DNA from: Crotophaga sulcirostris
Taxonomy: Eukaryota > Chordata > Aves > Cuculiformes > Crotophagidae
Assembly: GCA_013397455.1 (NCBI GenBank)
Contig: VYZB01000036.1
Coordinates: forward strand, 655,366 to 719,365
Direction of reading: 5' to 3'
DNA: 64,000 bases
Shown: positions 1-12,860 of the stretch, piece by piece
How positions within the stretch are numbered: the first letter of the stretch is position 1
How the letters are laid out: each line of letters starts with the position of its first letter
Notes under the pieces: generated by a model
The model's input: the letters and a program-made list of their open reading frames with translations, nothing else
Databases searched by the model: none
Told to the model about the DNA's origin: nothing
Position numbers and translations under genes: made by a program

Positions 1-1126
1 TTTTTATCAATATCCTTTATGCAACATGGAAAACTTAATCAGCAGGCTGGTGTTGATTGAATTGTGATGATTTGTCATATTAAACCTAAGTGATTCCTTT
101 TGGGGTGGGTGTCTGACTCATGAATGTTTGGATCTGTTTCTTGAAATATATTTTCCTGATTTATTTTATTGAGACATAAATTTGAAATTCACTTTATCAT
201 ATCTAAGTTAAGTATTCCTAACTCTGGAGCTCTTGGCTACTCCAGGCCAAGGGAAGGATTGTATTTCCCTTCACTTTGACCTTCATTTCTGTCCTTGTTG
301 AAGACAGAACATGTGTTTCCATAGAGAGCTTAGGTTTTGATGAACTGGTATTTTCCGTTTGTCAAGAGCTTTCTGACAAGCACCATACTATATGTGTTTC
401 TCACATACCTGAACTCTTCATAAAATTCACTAGCAGCTTGCATTACTGTACCAGGAATGAGCCATGAAGTGGAGTTAAGTTTTAGATTTTTTTCCAGGGA
501 ACATTAGTATTCAGTTCCAGCCTGACTATGCTAGCTTTTGCTTTTCAATCATCAACATATATAAAAGTCTTCTCATTGAAATTAAGTGTTTGTAGGCTCA
601 GACAATATTTATTCACCACAAACCTTTATTCCTTCTTTCTCTCTCTTACAGTAATGATATGAATATAAATTAATGCAGTGTCTCCTGATGACTTAACAAT
701 AGATCTCCATTTTATTATCCTTTTTAAGTTGTCCTAAAAAAATTGTTGTTTGTCTTTTTGTCTTTTTTTTTTTTAAGAAACAAATACGTAGGGTGAAGAA
801 GGAATTCATTGACAACTTAGGGGTTTTTTTGTCCTGTACTTTCTTTTTTAGTATAAGAAACAGCCAAGTAAAAGGGCAATGGAGAATGAAGCGAAGCAGT
901 AATGAAGCTTTAACCTGACTCTTGTTCTTGTTGTGTTTCTACTTCTGCAGTGTGCCTGCTGAACACAGCAACTTCAAGCAAGCTTATAACTATACCACTT
1001 TTTACCTATAATGCAAGAGTATGTAATAGTGATTTGAGAAGGTCTTATAGTATTTTGAACCTCACATCCCAAAGTTTCCAGGGAAAAAAAGGAGGCAATG
1101 GAGAGCACGAATCACCCCTTTATATC
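1..1126. other. AT-rich non-coding DNA, no gene seen
   Basis: No gene is supported here. The longest forward frames (63 codons at 276-467 and 82 codons beginning at 950) show no recognisable domain, and the second runs into the CR1 tail to its right. A T12 tract lies at 763-774. Nothing else stands out by eye. Confidence 0.75.
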
Positions 1127-1352
1127 TTCACAGTTTCACAGTTTCACAGTATAACCAGGTTGGAAGAGACCTCTAAGATCATCAAGTCCAACCTATAAGC
1201 CAACACTAACACCAACTCATCACCTAAACCATGGCACTGAGTGCCTCATCCAATCTTCCCTTAAACACATCAAGGGTCGGCGACTCCACCACCTCCCTGG
1301 GCAGCGCATTCCAGTGGCCAATCACCCTTTCAGTGTAGAACTTCTTCCTAAG
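1127..1352 (-). mobile_element. CR1 LINE 3' fragment, reverse strand
   Basis: This is the tail of a CR1 non-LTR retrotransposon inserted in reverse orientation. The forward text reads as the complement of a CR1 3' end: a stretch meaning 'caggttggaagagacc', then 'catcaagtccaacc', then the complement of the region encoding the last ORF2 residues ('gcattccagtggcc', 'gtagaacttcttccta'). The 3' terminus is at the left and consists of three perfect copies of the octamer TTCACAGT (1127-1150). This is a variant of the usual CR1 octamer. The element is truncated at its 5' side near 1352, as almost all genomic CR1 copies are, and encodes nothing intact. The right boundary is uncertain by some tens of bases because similarity simply fades. 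Confidence 0.88.
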
Positions 1353-4300
1353 AAGAGACACTCTCTGAGACACTCTGATTACCCAGACCTTTTTATTTAA
1401 CAATCTTTTAGTCTACAGAAGGTAAAAACCAGAGAATTATTTCTCTCTTCTTCAACTAAAATCCTGTTACACCTCCTTATTCATTGCTCTTTGCAGCAGA
1501 GGAGAAAATACATTTTTTTTTCTTGTTATTTTTTTCTCTTGAAATGTTTTTCCTGTTCATCTAAACTTTAATTTCTGGGGATAAATGATAAATGAAAAAA
1601 TCACTGCTAAGTTCTTCAGAAATAGATTAAGGTTCATGTAAAGGACTTTTAAAAGTCAGGTTCATTTCTATATAAGTAGTTCTACACTTCCTAAAAGTCT
1701 GTCTCTTCAAATTAGAGAAGGCTGAACACAGTCACTTAGGAGCTACTGAAAAATGCAAAAGTGCAGTTTATGATCGGAAAAGTGGCTGTGCTGATCTGGG
1801 ATGAAGAGAGGCCTTGGTGTCTGTGCAGGGGAGTGACCTAGTGCCATGACAAACAAGATTGAGTTCCCGGTACTTTACATTTAGCAAGACTTATTAGTAA
1901 TAGAAAATAATTGTAGCAACCAGGAGTGGGATCATTTCAAACTGTGCAAGGAGAGAGCAAACAGAGGACCTGGAATGGAAAGTTCATTGGACTGATTGAC
2001 TACAATCAATCTTTTGCAATCATGCCTTTTAAAAACACATGTCTTCATGAATGTAGGAGCTGTGATCACCATGGTGGGAGACTCGCAGAATTCAGTGCCA
2101 GTACCTGAACAGGAATCTCAAAACATCCCCGTGGTTACCAGACGTGGCTTGAGAAAAAGCACAATACAAACAGGCAAGTCTGGATACGCTTCCATCAATG
2201 CTTACAGGCATAAATTAAATTTCAGTGTGAGTTACCAGTAGGCTTTTTTTCTTTTTTAATTAGGAATACGTTTGGCATTCCTCCAAGTCTGAAAATGATA
2301 AGATTTGTCCTTCTCCCTTTCACTATTTAATTAGTTACATGCTCATGCCAGTCTGTTTCTCAGATTCCTACATAGTACTGAAGTTTTTAAGGTGTAGCTC
2401 TGGAAGGAAATTTCGTGGGGTTTTTTTGTATGTTCCACTGCAAGTAAAGATTTCAGTCCAATGGGAGTCTGACTTTCCAATGTAAAATGTGAGTTTATTG
2501 AGCTACATTGGGTGACCTTTGTTTAATTTTCTGAAAATCCTTATGGTTTCAATGCTCAAGGGAGGCCAAAAAAGTGTCATTTGTACTTCTATCACTAGCC
2601 TGGCGTATAGTTGCTTTTCTGATCTGGATATTTACTGCAATTCATAGGAGCTACTCCAAGTGTTTCCTAAGAAACTGTCTCAGTGGAGCAGTTGTCCTCA
2701 AAACATTGAATGAATTGTTAGGAGCAGGAATGAACTGACCAAGGGGGGAGGCAGCCTAAGATAACTGAATCTTCTCCCCCATTTACACAGCCTGATGTGG
2801 AGCATGTTTTAACTGCGAAGAGGGAAGAGATACTGTTCTTGAAGTGGTTGGTGTCTTCTTCTTCTCCATCAGCATCATGATTGTAAGCTGCTATTGGAAA
2901 AGGGTGGGCGCTGACACCTGCTGATATTCCCCTGACACCACTGTAGCTGAATTAGCAATAGTTATGCATCATTCAACAGAAAATTTGAGCTGTCAGGATG
3001 AATGCACTACAACATAATGTTTTCTTCTTCAGATATTCTCATCACAGGCTTAGAAAACATACCACACCTTGAATCCTGCTTTAGTCTGAGCAGCTCTGTG
3101 GTTTGAGGTGAAAAGCCTTAAATGCTTGTATTTTATACTCACAGTTATAACCTGCAGCAATTTTGAAGGCAATAATAAGGTAGACAATTCAGAACCATTT
3201 AAAATCATAAGTCATGCCCTGAGAAATAATCCAACTACGTTTTAATAATACTATAGGGTTGGGTTCTTTTTTGTTGTTTTGTGGGGTTTGGGCCTTCAAA
3301 ATTAATTCTTGTGATGTATTTGAGCTATTTTCCCACTTGAGATTGTATATTAAAAAATCCTCTTTATTTTTAATTGAGCTTGAGATTTCAGCTAGTAGCC
3401 AGCCTCTTATAACGTAAGAAGCATTTCCAAATGCCATATGACTTAAAATAAACAAGGTATTTGGGAAAAAAACCCAGGATGTACAGGACAAACTGCTTGA
3501 AAGAGAGTCCAGTGTCTAATCATCTGCTGAAATTCTAGCTTTGTGTTCCAGTAAGAACAATGGGAGTGGGAGGGCACCGTAATTGCTTTAAAAAAATTAA
3601 TTTTGTTAATTTATGAATAGGCTGGAGTTGTGTAGGATGTCTGGTAGGTTATTTCTTGTTCCATACGGTACTGGATTTGCATTGAATAGTGCAGGAATAC
3701 TGTTTATTTTCTGCAGGGAGCCTGGAAAAGAGACTCAGTTTAAACTCAGTTTAAAAAAAATTCTATGTGTTGAAACCAGTAAATGCTGGTAAGTGCCTGC
3801 TGCAGAGTTCTGGTGTCTTTGCTAAGGGGAGGGAGCAGTTGGGAAGGAAGAATTCTTGGTCAGCAGCTAGGGAAGAGATTTGAGAAGATTTTGAGGACCT
3901 GCAAATTTTTATGATTTATATACCACTGATACCTGGCATGTATGAAAACATGTCTTAAGTACCTGTATCCTCAGCTAAGTCATCAGTTTGAGAAATGTTT
4001 AATGGAAGGCTAGAAAGTAATGGACTTACACATACGAATAAGTACTACTCAGAGTGAGAGTTTTTGAGCTGAGCCCTTTATAAAGCAGAAGTCACAGACT
4101 GAAAGTTAATGATACCCTGAGAATTATTTGCTTTCTTGAAGTTGCAGGACAAATACTCCATATGTTTCCCAGGAAACGGGCTACCCATGGTGACTGATTC
4201 CTGGCTTCAGCTGATCCAGTTGCCTATTCGCTCTCACCATGCTGAAACGCAAATATATTGAGGAGAAAAAGGTTCCCGTTATATTGGAAGCATTGTAATT

Positions 4301-5168
4301 CAAAAGAGAAAAATTACTCATGCAAGTTCTGTACTCCAGTACCTTACAAAAAAAGAGAATAGGAAAAAAAACGAGAACTAGAACCCAGTGCCTGTACTTT
4401 CCTATGCGTTCCACTTGAATCAGAAATGAAACTGCAACCCAAAGATGACAGATCTACTTTTCAAGTTAATGTTCTACTGACACTTGATAGCTAGAAGTTG
4501 AAGATATGTAACATGCAAGCCCTCTTTTTTGTTCTTGAGAGAAAAAGCTCCAAGATGCCTTATTTTAACTGTAGTCTTCAACTCAATGTTAAAGCAGCCC
4601 ATGGGTTTCCTCCAGCATGTGGATCTAGAACAACCAGCACTGGTCAGCTCTTACTCTCAGGTTCCCAATGCATTCAAACACCAGAATGGAGAATTTTAGC
4701 ATGGGGCTGAAGATTCAACAACATATCTCGGTGCTTAAAACTTTGTCTTAAAATTAAGACGCAAAAATAGCTAAAATATTCTGATTTATATATGATCTAA
4801 CAGGGAACCTCTGGTGAACAAAAGCCAGGTCAACATAAGTAAATTTAAACCCTAGCTTACTATGCCAAAATTGAAGTTACCTCTGCTATATTACATTAAT
4901 TTTCACAACAACTGAATACAATGTCTTTTAGCATCCTTCACGTAAAGAAAAAATCAAGAAGTGAAAGCTGATTTGGAAATTCTTTCACTTACAGGAGAGT
5001 TAAAAAAACCAACATGTTTGTAAAGCAATAAAAATGGTTAAACTAAAATATAAAATGTTTTAAACAAAGATTGATCTTCAAGACAATACTTTCTAACATT
5101 TCTTGAATCTTGAACCTAGCATGATGCACACCAGTCTCAGACTAACTCTATGTAGCTCTGATTATTCA
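1353..5168. other. non-coding DNA, no confident gene
   Basis: This stretch is AT-rich and has no recognisable gene or repeat family. A reverse frame of 100 codons at 3189-3491 is low in complexity and unlike any domain I know. A short coding-like segment at 2057-2173 is discussed as a weak lead. A small direct repeat (actcagttta twice) lies near 3733-3753. No promoter or RNA gene is evident. Confidence 0.7.
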
Positions 5169-5193
5169 CATATATACATATATATATATATAT
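5169..5193. repeat. (TA)n microsatellite
   Basis: The tract is an almost uninterrupted TA dinucleotide run, with one 'taca' break near its left end. It lies 25 bases before the truncated 5' end of the next CR1 copy. CR1 is known to integrate at loosely AT-rich sites, so the proximity may not be accidental, but this is inference. Confidence 0.9.
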
Positions 5194-5217
5194 CAATATA
5201 TTAAGTGTATCTAGATG

Positions 5218-5743
5218 ACTGGTGAGGCCACACTCCAACTACTGTGTGCAGTTCTGGACCGCTCACTACAAGAAGGACACTGAGGTGCTGGAGCATGTCC
5301 AGAGAAGGGCAGTGAGGCTGCTAAAGGGGCTGGAGAACAAGTCTTATGAGGAGCGGCTGAGGGAGCTGGGGTTGTTTATCTTGGAGGAGAGGAGGCTGAG
5401 GGGAGACCTCATTACTGTCTACAACTGCCTGAATGGAGGTTGTGGCAAAGCGGGTGTTGGTCTCTTCTCCCAAGTGACAGGTGATAGGATGAGGAGAAAT
5501 GTCCTCAAGTTGCACCAGGGCAGGTTTAGGTTGGATATTAGGAAAAATTTCTTCACTGAGAGGGTGGTCAGGCACTGGCAGAGTCTGCCCAGGGAGGTGA
5601 TTGAGTCACCATCCCTGAAAGTCTTTAAAAGATGGGTAGGTGAGTTTCTGGTGGACAAGGTTTAGCAGAGGACAGGTACGGTTGGACTTGATGATCCCAA
5701 AGGTCTTTCCAACCAGATGATTCTATGAGTCTATGATTCTATG
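5218..5743 (+). mobile_element. CR1 LINE 3' end with 147-codon ORF2 remnant
   Basis: This is a 5'-truncated CR1 retrotransposon covering the C-terminal part of ORF2 (the polymerase protein) and the 3' untranslated end. The frame at 5222-5665 stays open for 147 codons, reading [11 protein letters not shown], then [52 protein letters not shown] and [10 protein letters not shown]. This is the region downstream of the reverse-transcriptase core in CR1 proteins. The catalytic motifs are absent because the copy begins after them. The ATG is fortuitous; the native start would lie far upstream. The copy ends in ATTCTATG-AGTCTATG-ATTCTATG (5720-5743). It lacks a poly(A) tail, as CR1 does. It resembles the copy at 22.3-22.8 kb closely. 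The open frame probably reflects recent insertion, not selected function. Confidence 0.95.
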
Positions 5744-8700
5744 ACTTGAGGTCACAAATGGCACGTGTTATATACATGAATACCGGACATGTATTACTCA
5801 CACTTGTGTGCAACTGACCTTAAAAACATTCACAGACTATTGTTCAAGCAATTCAGTATAATCTAGTATATAGAAAATGGTACCTGTGTAAAACGGCTTT
5901 CAAAGTGGCAAGCACAGGACAGAAAAACAAATATTAATTGACTCAAGCATCTACATCTTATAAGAAGACACACACAAGGGTGTGATATTACTCTTTTCTA
6001 GAGAAAGAAAATGCTGGCTGAGCAGGAAACTTCAGCAAGGTCCTTATGACAGGCTAGTTAGAGAATAAACACCTCATGGATCATGATACCAAAATCTGGT
6101 GCTCAGATCTCAAAAGTTTGATGAAGAAAAACAGTCCCCATTTTCAAGAAGAAAAAGCACGGAACCAACTGACCTGAAGACAAGAGGAGGAAGATCTCTG
6201 CTGAGTGTCCACATTCTGTTAGATCTCCAGGTGATGGGGGTTAGCTAATCTGTTGCAAGAGAGATGCTGTTTTATAAGTAAAGACAGGTGAAAAGACAGC
6301 CTCTATGTGTGCCATGTTCACAGGGTATGGAAGGAGGATTGGTCCTTGCTTTTTGTCTCCAATACAATTTCTACACCATTTTCTGCAACTCAGAAATTAA
6401 AGCTGGAATTGGATTTCATCTTTTGATTTTAAAGGCTATGCAGGCTGATAGACATCGTTATGCTGTGATGGATTTCATTCACACAGGGGTTTATACAGCT
6501 GCTTTATGTAATAAGAGGTTACTCAATTAAACAGTATTCTTTCCTTGCAATTTATTGGGTGAAGACTATCTTTATAGAGTTAGAGATAAAAAAAACCTCA
6601 GAAAAAGTGTATAAAATACAGCACAATTAGTATAAAATCCTAAAATACAGGAGTGTGTCAACAAAAGAAGACTTTCAAGAAAATGTGAGTATCTTAGTTT
6701 TCAAATTTTTCAACAGTCTAATGAGGTGTATATGATGCAAACAATTAAATAATTGAGTAGCTCAATGCTTAACGAGTGGATCTGTTATAACAATTATTAA
6801 TAAGTCCCTATTAATCAATTCTGCATGGTAATATTTTCTTTTGATAGGAAAGAATATTGGAGTCCCCCCAGAAAAGGCAAAAATTGTCCCTTTTTCCTCT
6901 GTTATGATTGTTCCAGCCCTTTCAATATAACCTTTGTCCTTCAAGTATCCTACAAATCACTGAATATTGTACCAACACTCAAATACTCAGCGACAAAAAG
7001 ACAAAAAATTCTGGAAAGTAATAACTAAATATTAGCTAATCTAGTCCACACATGCATTTCACATAGATCTCATCTTCATAAATACTTCCACTAAAGCAAA
7101 AAAAACCAGACAGACTTGAAATTGAAGAAAAGCATTAATTCTCATCTTCTGACTTAAAAACTGGTCCAGAATAAATCAGTGGAAGCTGAATGAAATTCTC
7201 TCTGGATATCCATTTCTGAGAACGGTTATATTGCAGTTTTGTGACAGTGGTTAAAGAAATTATATAAATAACTCTCCATAAAAATATTTATGTTCACATT
7301 CTGTCACTGCATAACCGCAGTTTTCACAACAGAAAAAATGTCAAGAACTTATTTTGAATTTCAAAATTTAAAGTCACCTGCTGTTCAGAATAAATTATAT
7401 TTTCTTTTTTAAAATACAGAAGTGTCAAGCAGGGAGGGAATCTAGGTTTGGACAACTGTTTTGGAAAATATGTTTTTACTATTCAGAGCAAATTGACTCT
7501 TGCCTTTAAATATTTATTGAAATGGTGAACTTCTGACTTGTTCAGTCTTCACTGAAAATATTTTATTATTATTTTATATTATTTGATATAGTACTTATTC
7601 TATTGCTATCTAATTTTTCAGTGGTCTTGCAACGGGTTTATTCACAAGGTTTTGCCTGTGTAAATACATTTTCAGGAACTCCTTTGCTCCCCTGGGGGTC
7701 GAGATGCAATTACAGTTCAACCCCAAATGTTATATTTTAAAGAGGGCTTATCCAAGCATTTACTTTGCACCTGTTCATTTCAGTATACAGACAACAGTAG
7801 TTAAATATAGAACTGCAGTAGCCACTGGTGTTATCTGATTTTTTGCTAACCAAGAAACTCTTGTAGTTTAATTTTGCATACAAATACGTCTAGTGCCTTC
7901 CTAAATGAATTAGTTGCACGACTACTTGTAGATCCGTGTTTGCAGATCCTAAAGTTTGTTTGAGAACCTTGTTGTACATTTGATCAAGAGAGTCACTTCT
8001 ATAGGTTCACTTGTATCAACATGACTTTGCACTTCCTTTTATGGATGGAAATAATGTTAATGTCTTCCTAGTTTCACAAATGTATCAAAGCCAGATTCTT
8101 TTACTACACTACTACATAGATTTACAGGTTGATGCATAAAAAAAAAATGATGGAACTTTTGATGATACCTTACTTGTTCTTTAATTACTGTGTCTGTTGC
8201 TCCTTGGAAAATAATTTATTGTCTACTTGGGACTGCAAGCTGGAAAAATGCATTACCTCTTTTGGTACATTCATTAGAGTTTTGCAAATGAGCATCAGGT
8301 TCACTATTGAACAGAAATTGAAGTTGTCAGAGCAATGCACTTGGGAATTGGTTATGGAAAGTAAGACAATTTTATCTTTAATGAATATTATGTGATCATT
8401 GGCTTTGTTGTTCACTTGGGACAGAGAAATCACCTTTAGTAGATTACACAGCTAAACCAATTTACATAATAACATCATATGCATTAAAAATACAGTGCCC
8501 TTGTGGAGGCAGGGTTCAACTGTTGGAGAGATAAAAATAACTACTACAAATCGGCATTTCCCTGCTACACAGATCAGCAGGGATCACAGAATTCTCTTGG
8601 ACATCAGCTTTAGCAGATTTCAGTACTAAGCCAATTTCCAGAAGCACATTATGCACTTTGAAAGAATTTGCTTTTTCAATCATACACAGCTCTCTCAGGA

Positions 8701-9540
8701 GGCAAGTTAAAATATATTTAATTCTATTAAAACTTTTCCTACTCACTCAGATCACAAGGGATCATGTAATCCTATGAAAATGGTTATTATGGAGGAAACT
8801 TGATCAGTAAACTAATATTCCTAAACAGGCTGGTACAATGGGGACATATATATGCATTATATTAATATTTCTCCTCAGTAGTCAGTTGTGACTTCTTTCC
8901 AGTGTTTAAGCAAGTTATCAGAAAGGACACGACTATAGCCTTGTATTAGATGATTTGAAGACATGTTTTGGTTGATGACCATCTTCCTCAACCGAGCATT
9001 TTCTTTCATTTGTGGATCATTGCTTTGCTTACACTAAAAGAAGTAAGAGTCCTGGAGTAGATCAAAGACTGGATTAATGAAATTGTTTGGAATTTTTTAT
9101 GTTTTTCTCCAGGAAACTTAGAAACTATATGATTTTGTTCCTCTAAGAGCACCCACGAATAGAATTCAAAGTGGTCTGCCCAGTTACCAGAAGGGGGGCT
9201 AGGGCAGCAATCACGAGGATTTTTTAAGGCAATACTGAGAAAAGGGTTGCGTAAATAATCTGGTTTACTCCTTTATTTAGTTAAGTGGCAACATTTTTAT
9301 ATAGATCACTACAATGAAGAATTTTGAGTTAGGCTAGAATAAAAAGTAGGTGTCTTTGGGATTGGGATTGTGTAACATATTCCCCAAAAAGCTGAGCAGA
9401 AAATACTTTGGAAAGCTTGATAAGAATCACCAACAGATATAGGATAATAAAAATGTGCTACTTGGAGCATATTTTTACCCATATGTTGTTACTGAGTTAT
9501 TACCAAGATTGCTGCCTAACGCAGGCAGGCTGAGAATACA
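5744..9540. other. AT-rich non-coding DNA, no gene seen
   Basis: I see no recognisable gene, RNA or repeat family. Frames of 60-88 codons occur on both strands, for example overlapping opposing frames at 8129-8433, as expected in AT-rich DNA. Short A and T runs are common. Confidence 0.75.
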
Positions 9541-10036
9541 GTTGTCATAGACCAGGCTTTCCCGCAGAGACAGCGAGAGACCCTTTCGCCCAGAATGGAT
9601 GTGAAAATGTTCCATCATTTCTCAGGTTCTTTTGAAATAAAGCTTGTACATCCAGCAATAACTTTCTTCTTGATGTGCTTTTGCCAGTCCTTGATGCTTG
9701 GGACCCTTCTTTATTACAGACTTGTTTTGGCTGAGCTACACTCAGTGTATTGCGATTTTCCCATTTTTGTTGTTGTCCCCTCTGTGGGGTCCCCATCCCT
9801 CCAGTGTTTTTCTACGCATTTACCTTGAGCTGATTCACCAGGCTGTGAACGTGAGTAACTCAGCACAAAGATACACTTTCACATGTCCTGGGAGTGGTGA
9901 CCTCTGGCACAGGGATAAGGCGGAAGTTAATGAGCAAGCTTCACATTCAGGGCAGAATCTACCAGAAATAATCAGAGGAACGACAACGTTAAGGGCACTG
10001 GCAGGCAAGATCTCTCGAACCTTGCTGAAGTGCTAA
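9541..10036. other. GC-elevated segment with unassigned 112-codon frame
   Basis: This stretch is richer in G and C than its surroundings. A forward frame runs for 112 codons at 9698-10036. It has a hydrophobic N-terminal part and a charged C-terminal part ending ...GKISRTLLKC. I recognise no domain. A pyrimidine-rich stretch ending 'cctccag' lies inside the frame before 'tgtttttctacgc', and a donor-like 'gtgagt' follows at about 9850, but the bounded piece is not a multiple of three and carries no known sequence. I do not call it a gene. It could be a decayed repeat, an untranslated exon or chance. Confidence 0.3.
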
Positions 10037-12479
10037 GGAAAATAACACTTTTTAAGATCAAGACAACATTGTTTATTAATGAAGCTCAAGTCAGTTTACT
10101 AATCTTTTTACCATGGATCAATAACAGTTATAAAATAATCTCTATCTGTAACGTTATACGTTAAAAAGTGAAAAAACCCTAAAATGCATTGTTCATTTAA
10201 GAAATAATTTAGTAAAAAATGTGTTCAGAGGTGGCTAGTTTTTCAAGACGAGGAATCTTTTATGCAGTTTTTTGAAAATCATGCCATGTACAAAGTACTT
10301 GTGACTGTTCTCCGTTCATTTGGTTCACCAGCATACGTATACATTTTTTTTACCAACAAGCTGGTCAACTGTCATTCCTACAGTGTCAATACAAGTGTAA
10401 TCGAGCCCTGAATACTCCTAGCCCTTTTGTACAAGAGAAGGAAAAAAAAATTAATTAAAGGTACGGTCAGTAGTAAAATTATGATTTTCTACTGCTTATG
10501 CCCTGTCTGTCTTGCAAAATGCTGTAGTGAGATGAATGTTACCTGAAGTGAAGCAAATGCATGATTTCCTCCAGATTTATCCCATCTATGAACTTTAAAA
10601 CAGTTTGGGGGTATTCCTTTGAAATAATATTCTATCTGTACTATTTATACATTTCCTAGATTTTTCTAGTAGTGTTCATGGTACAGAAATAAATGACTGG
10701 AATTAGTACAGTAAGTAAGAGATCTAAATGTTCGTTAATCAAAGAAATCTGAGAGACCTTTCTGTCTTTCAAATCAGAAAATGGAAATGTGAATTCCAGA
10801 AAGTAAATTTTAGAAAATGAAAGACTATGTGAAAAGAACAGTGGTGAAAGACTTTGTTGTAAGCTTAATGATGTATTTGAAAGCGGCCCGGTCATACAAA
10901 GTGTGATGGATTACTGGACTCAGCCTCTACTTTAATGTCTCCCTGTTTTGATATTTGTGATCTGTGACTGGTACTGGGCAACTAAGGAGCTTTTTGATTA
11001 AATAAAAAGACTTACACACTGTGATTTATACCTACAATATTATACTTCACAGGGAAGTACAAAAGGACTTTTTGTCCTTTTCTGAAATTAGTCTTCCCCA
11101 GAGTTTGTTTGTGTTTGGGTTCAGGCTCCAGAGAACCGCACAATTTTTTGTTGCTTCAGCCAGCTGCTGTCTGATTCATTTCTTGCAGCACAAAAACACG
11201 GCACATCTTATAACAGCTTTCCTGTCTATGAAAATGTGGTGGCCCATGTTCAGCAGACAATTCTTGGTTAAATATTTTAAATACATTTTAATAAATAAAT
11301 ACTTGAAGGGTGATTTTTCATAAGTGCAGAGACAGTGTTCTCTCTCACAGCCCTGCCCTAGGCTTTCTACCTCCTATATAAGCACAAGTTGTGGTTTCTT
11401 TTATTTTTCCAGAGCTTCCTAACTGAAGAAAGGTCTGAGCCAAGACCCCTTCTTGTCCTAAAGCTCCATTAGAGGGCTGAGGAAAATAATTGGCTCAAAA
11501 ACACGGCCAAGAAGAATTAAGACATCAGCTGGCGAACCCATTAAAATATCAGGCATTATCTCCCCTAAGTGACAAAAGAAGGCCGAAATGCCGCCTTTAA
11601 TCTGTTAATCTTTAATTTCAGAAAACAAGTCCACAGTTCCCTCTCTCACATGTCTGCATGGAAACATTTCTCCTCGACTGGCCCTAGCCAAACCATTCTG
11701 GGGAAGCACATATCTCCCATATGATGTACTTCACCAACTCAGTTGGTGCTCAGGCCACTCTCCAACTCCTTCAATCAACATCACAAACACCACTTTACCT
11801 CTGCTCACTCGGGGTTACCCACCACTCTCATCCCAGCACTGCAGCAGCTGCGTTTCTCTATTGCTTCCTAAATCAGGTTGCTATAGAAAGAATGGTTTCT
11901 GAAAGGCATGTTTGCTTCAACAGCAGGGAGGGAAATTAATCATTGTGTGTGACTTGTAAAAGAGCAGGAGAGGTATTTGTGGCAGCTGGAAGTTTCACAG
12001 GATGAAGAAAACATGGGGGCTAGGAAGGAATGACATGGGGATAAGGACAGGAATCCTTAACAAGGAGAAAGAGGTAGGTTATAATGGAGAGAAAGAGAGG
12101 GAGGGAGCAGTGGAGAAAGCCCAGGACTAGGAGAAGGAGAGGTGAAGATTTAAGAAACTACAGAAAGGCAAGAAAAATGAATAAAAAAATATAATCAAGG
12201 AGTGTCAGAAATAAACCCAGAATTTATTAAGAAAAAGAAAATGGAAGAATCAGCCTTGGTGAATCAAGTCCCAGCTTCCAGCCACATAAAACCACAATGC
12301 TAACGCCAGCTTGCTTTCTCTTCACTCCAGTATTCTTGTGTCCATTTGCAGTCCTTTCTCCCTCTCCTTCCTTGTTCCAGAACCACCTACGAATTCAGAC
12401 TCCATATCTTCATACACTTCTTTGTGGTGTTTCAACCTAAACTGCTTTGTTTCACATTATTTCAAGTTGTTCCGTTCCT
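10037..12479. other. non-coding DNA with a possible conserved block
   Basis: No gene is seen. The part at about 11,470-11,620 is of mixed composition with several TAAT-type cores (cattaaaatatc, taatctgttaatc). A purine-rich stretch with GAGA/GGAG runs lies at about 12,055-12,170. Neither has a recognised function. The remainder is ordinary AT-rich DNA. Confidence 0.6.
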
Positions 12480-12860
12480 GTTGGCTCCATGGTCTCACAG
12501 GAGGAATACAGCGCCAGTAGGCGCTATGGTGGTGCTATTGCATGTCAGGAGCCACACTGTCAGAGGGAGAAGTTCACCAGAGGGGCCAGGAGGAGCTTTC
12601 TGGATATGTGGGGACTGGCAATGTGCCAGACTGGTGGAGCTGATTAGGGAGAATTGTGCAGATTAGGGGTAGGAGAGATTTGTGTGGGGAGCTATGGGGT
12701 GCTGTTGCATGCAGGAGGCGAGAGGAGGTTCATTGGTTGTTGTGGGACTGCTGTGCAGGATGCAGTAAGGGGATGGGGGGGCGTTGTCGAGGGACCTAGC
12801 ATGGGCTACAAGGAGAGACTGCAGTGTAGGGCCCTTGTGGAGCCTTGTGTGATGCTGAAG
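12480..12860. repeat. GC-rich, G-skewed segment with a partial internal duplication
   Basis: This roughly 380-bp island is clearly richer in G on the forward strand than the AT-rich DNA around it. Two imperfect copies of a unit are visible. One starts 'gctatggtggtgctattgca' at 12,523 and the other starts 'gctatggggtgctgttgcat' at 12,691, about 168 bp apart. Similarity continues for about 30 bases and then becomes patchy. A run of G tracts (GGGG, G7, GGG at 12,769-12,793) could form a quadruplex. Forward frames of 66-106 codons cross it in different registers, none with a recognisable domain. It may be a minisatellite relic or part of an unrecognised repeat family. Confidence 0.4.

Noticed and set aside
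5321..5658. Reverse-strand frames of 79-84 codons
   Set aside because: They are antisense shadows of the CR1 frame.
5222..5665. 147-codon frame as a host gene
   Set aside because: It is the C-terminal part of CR1 ORF2 and is followed directly by the CR1 3' octamers.
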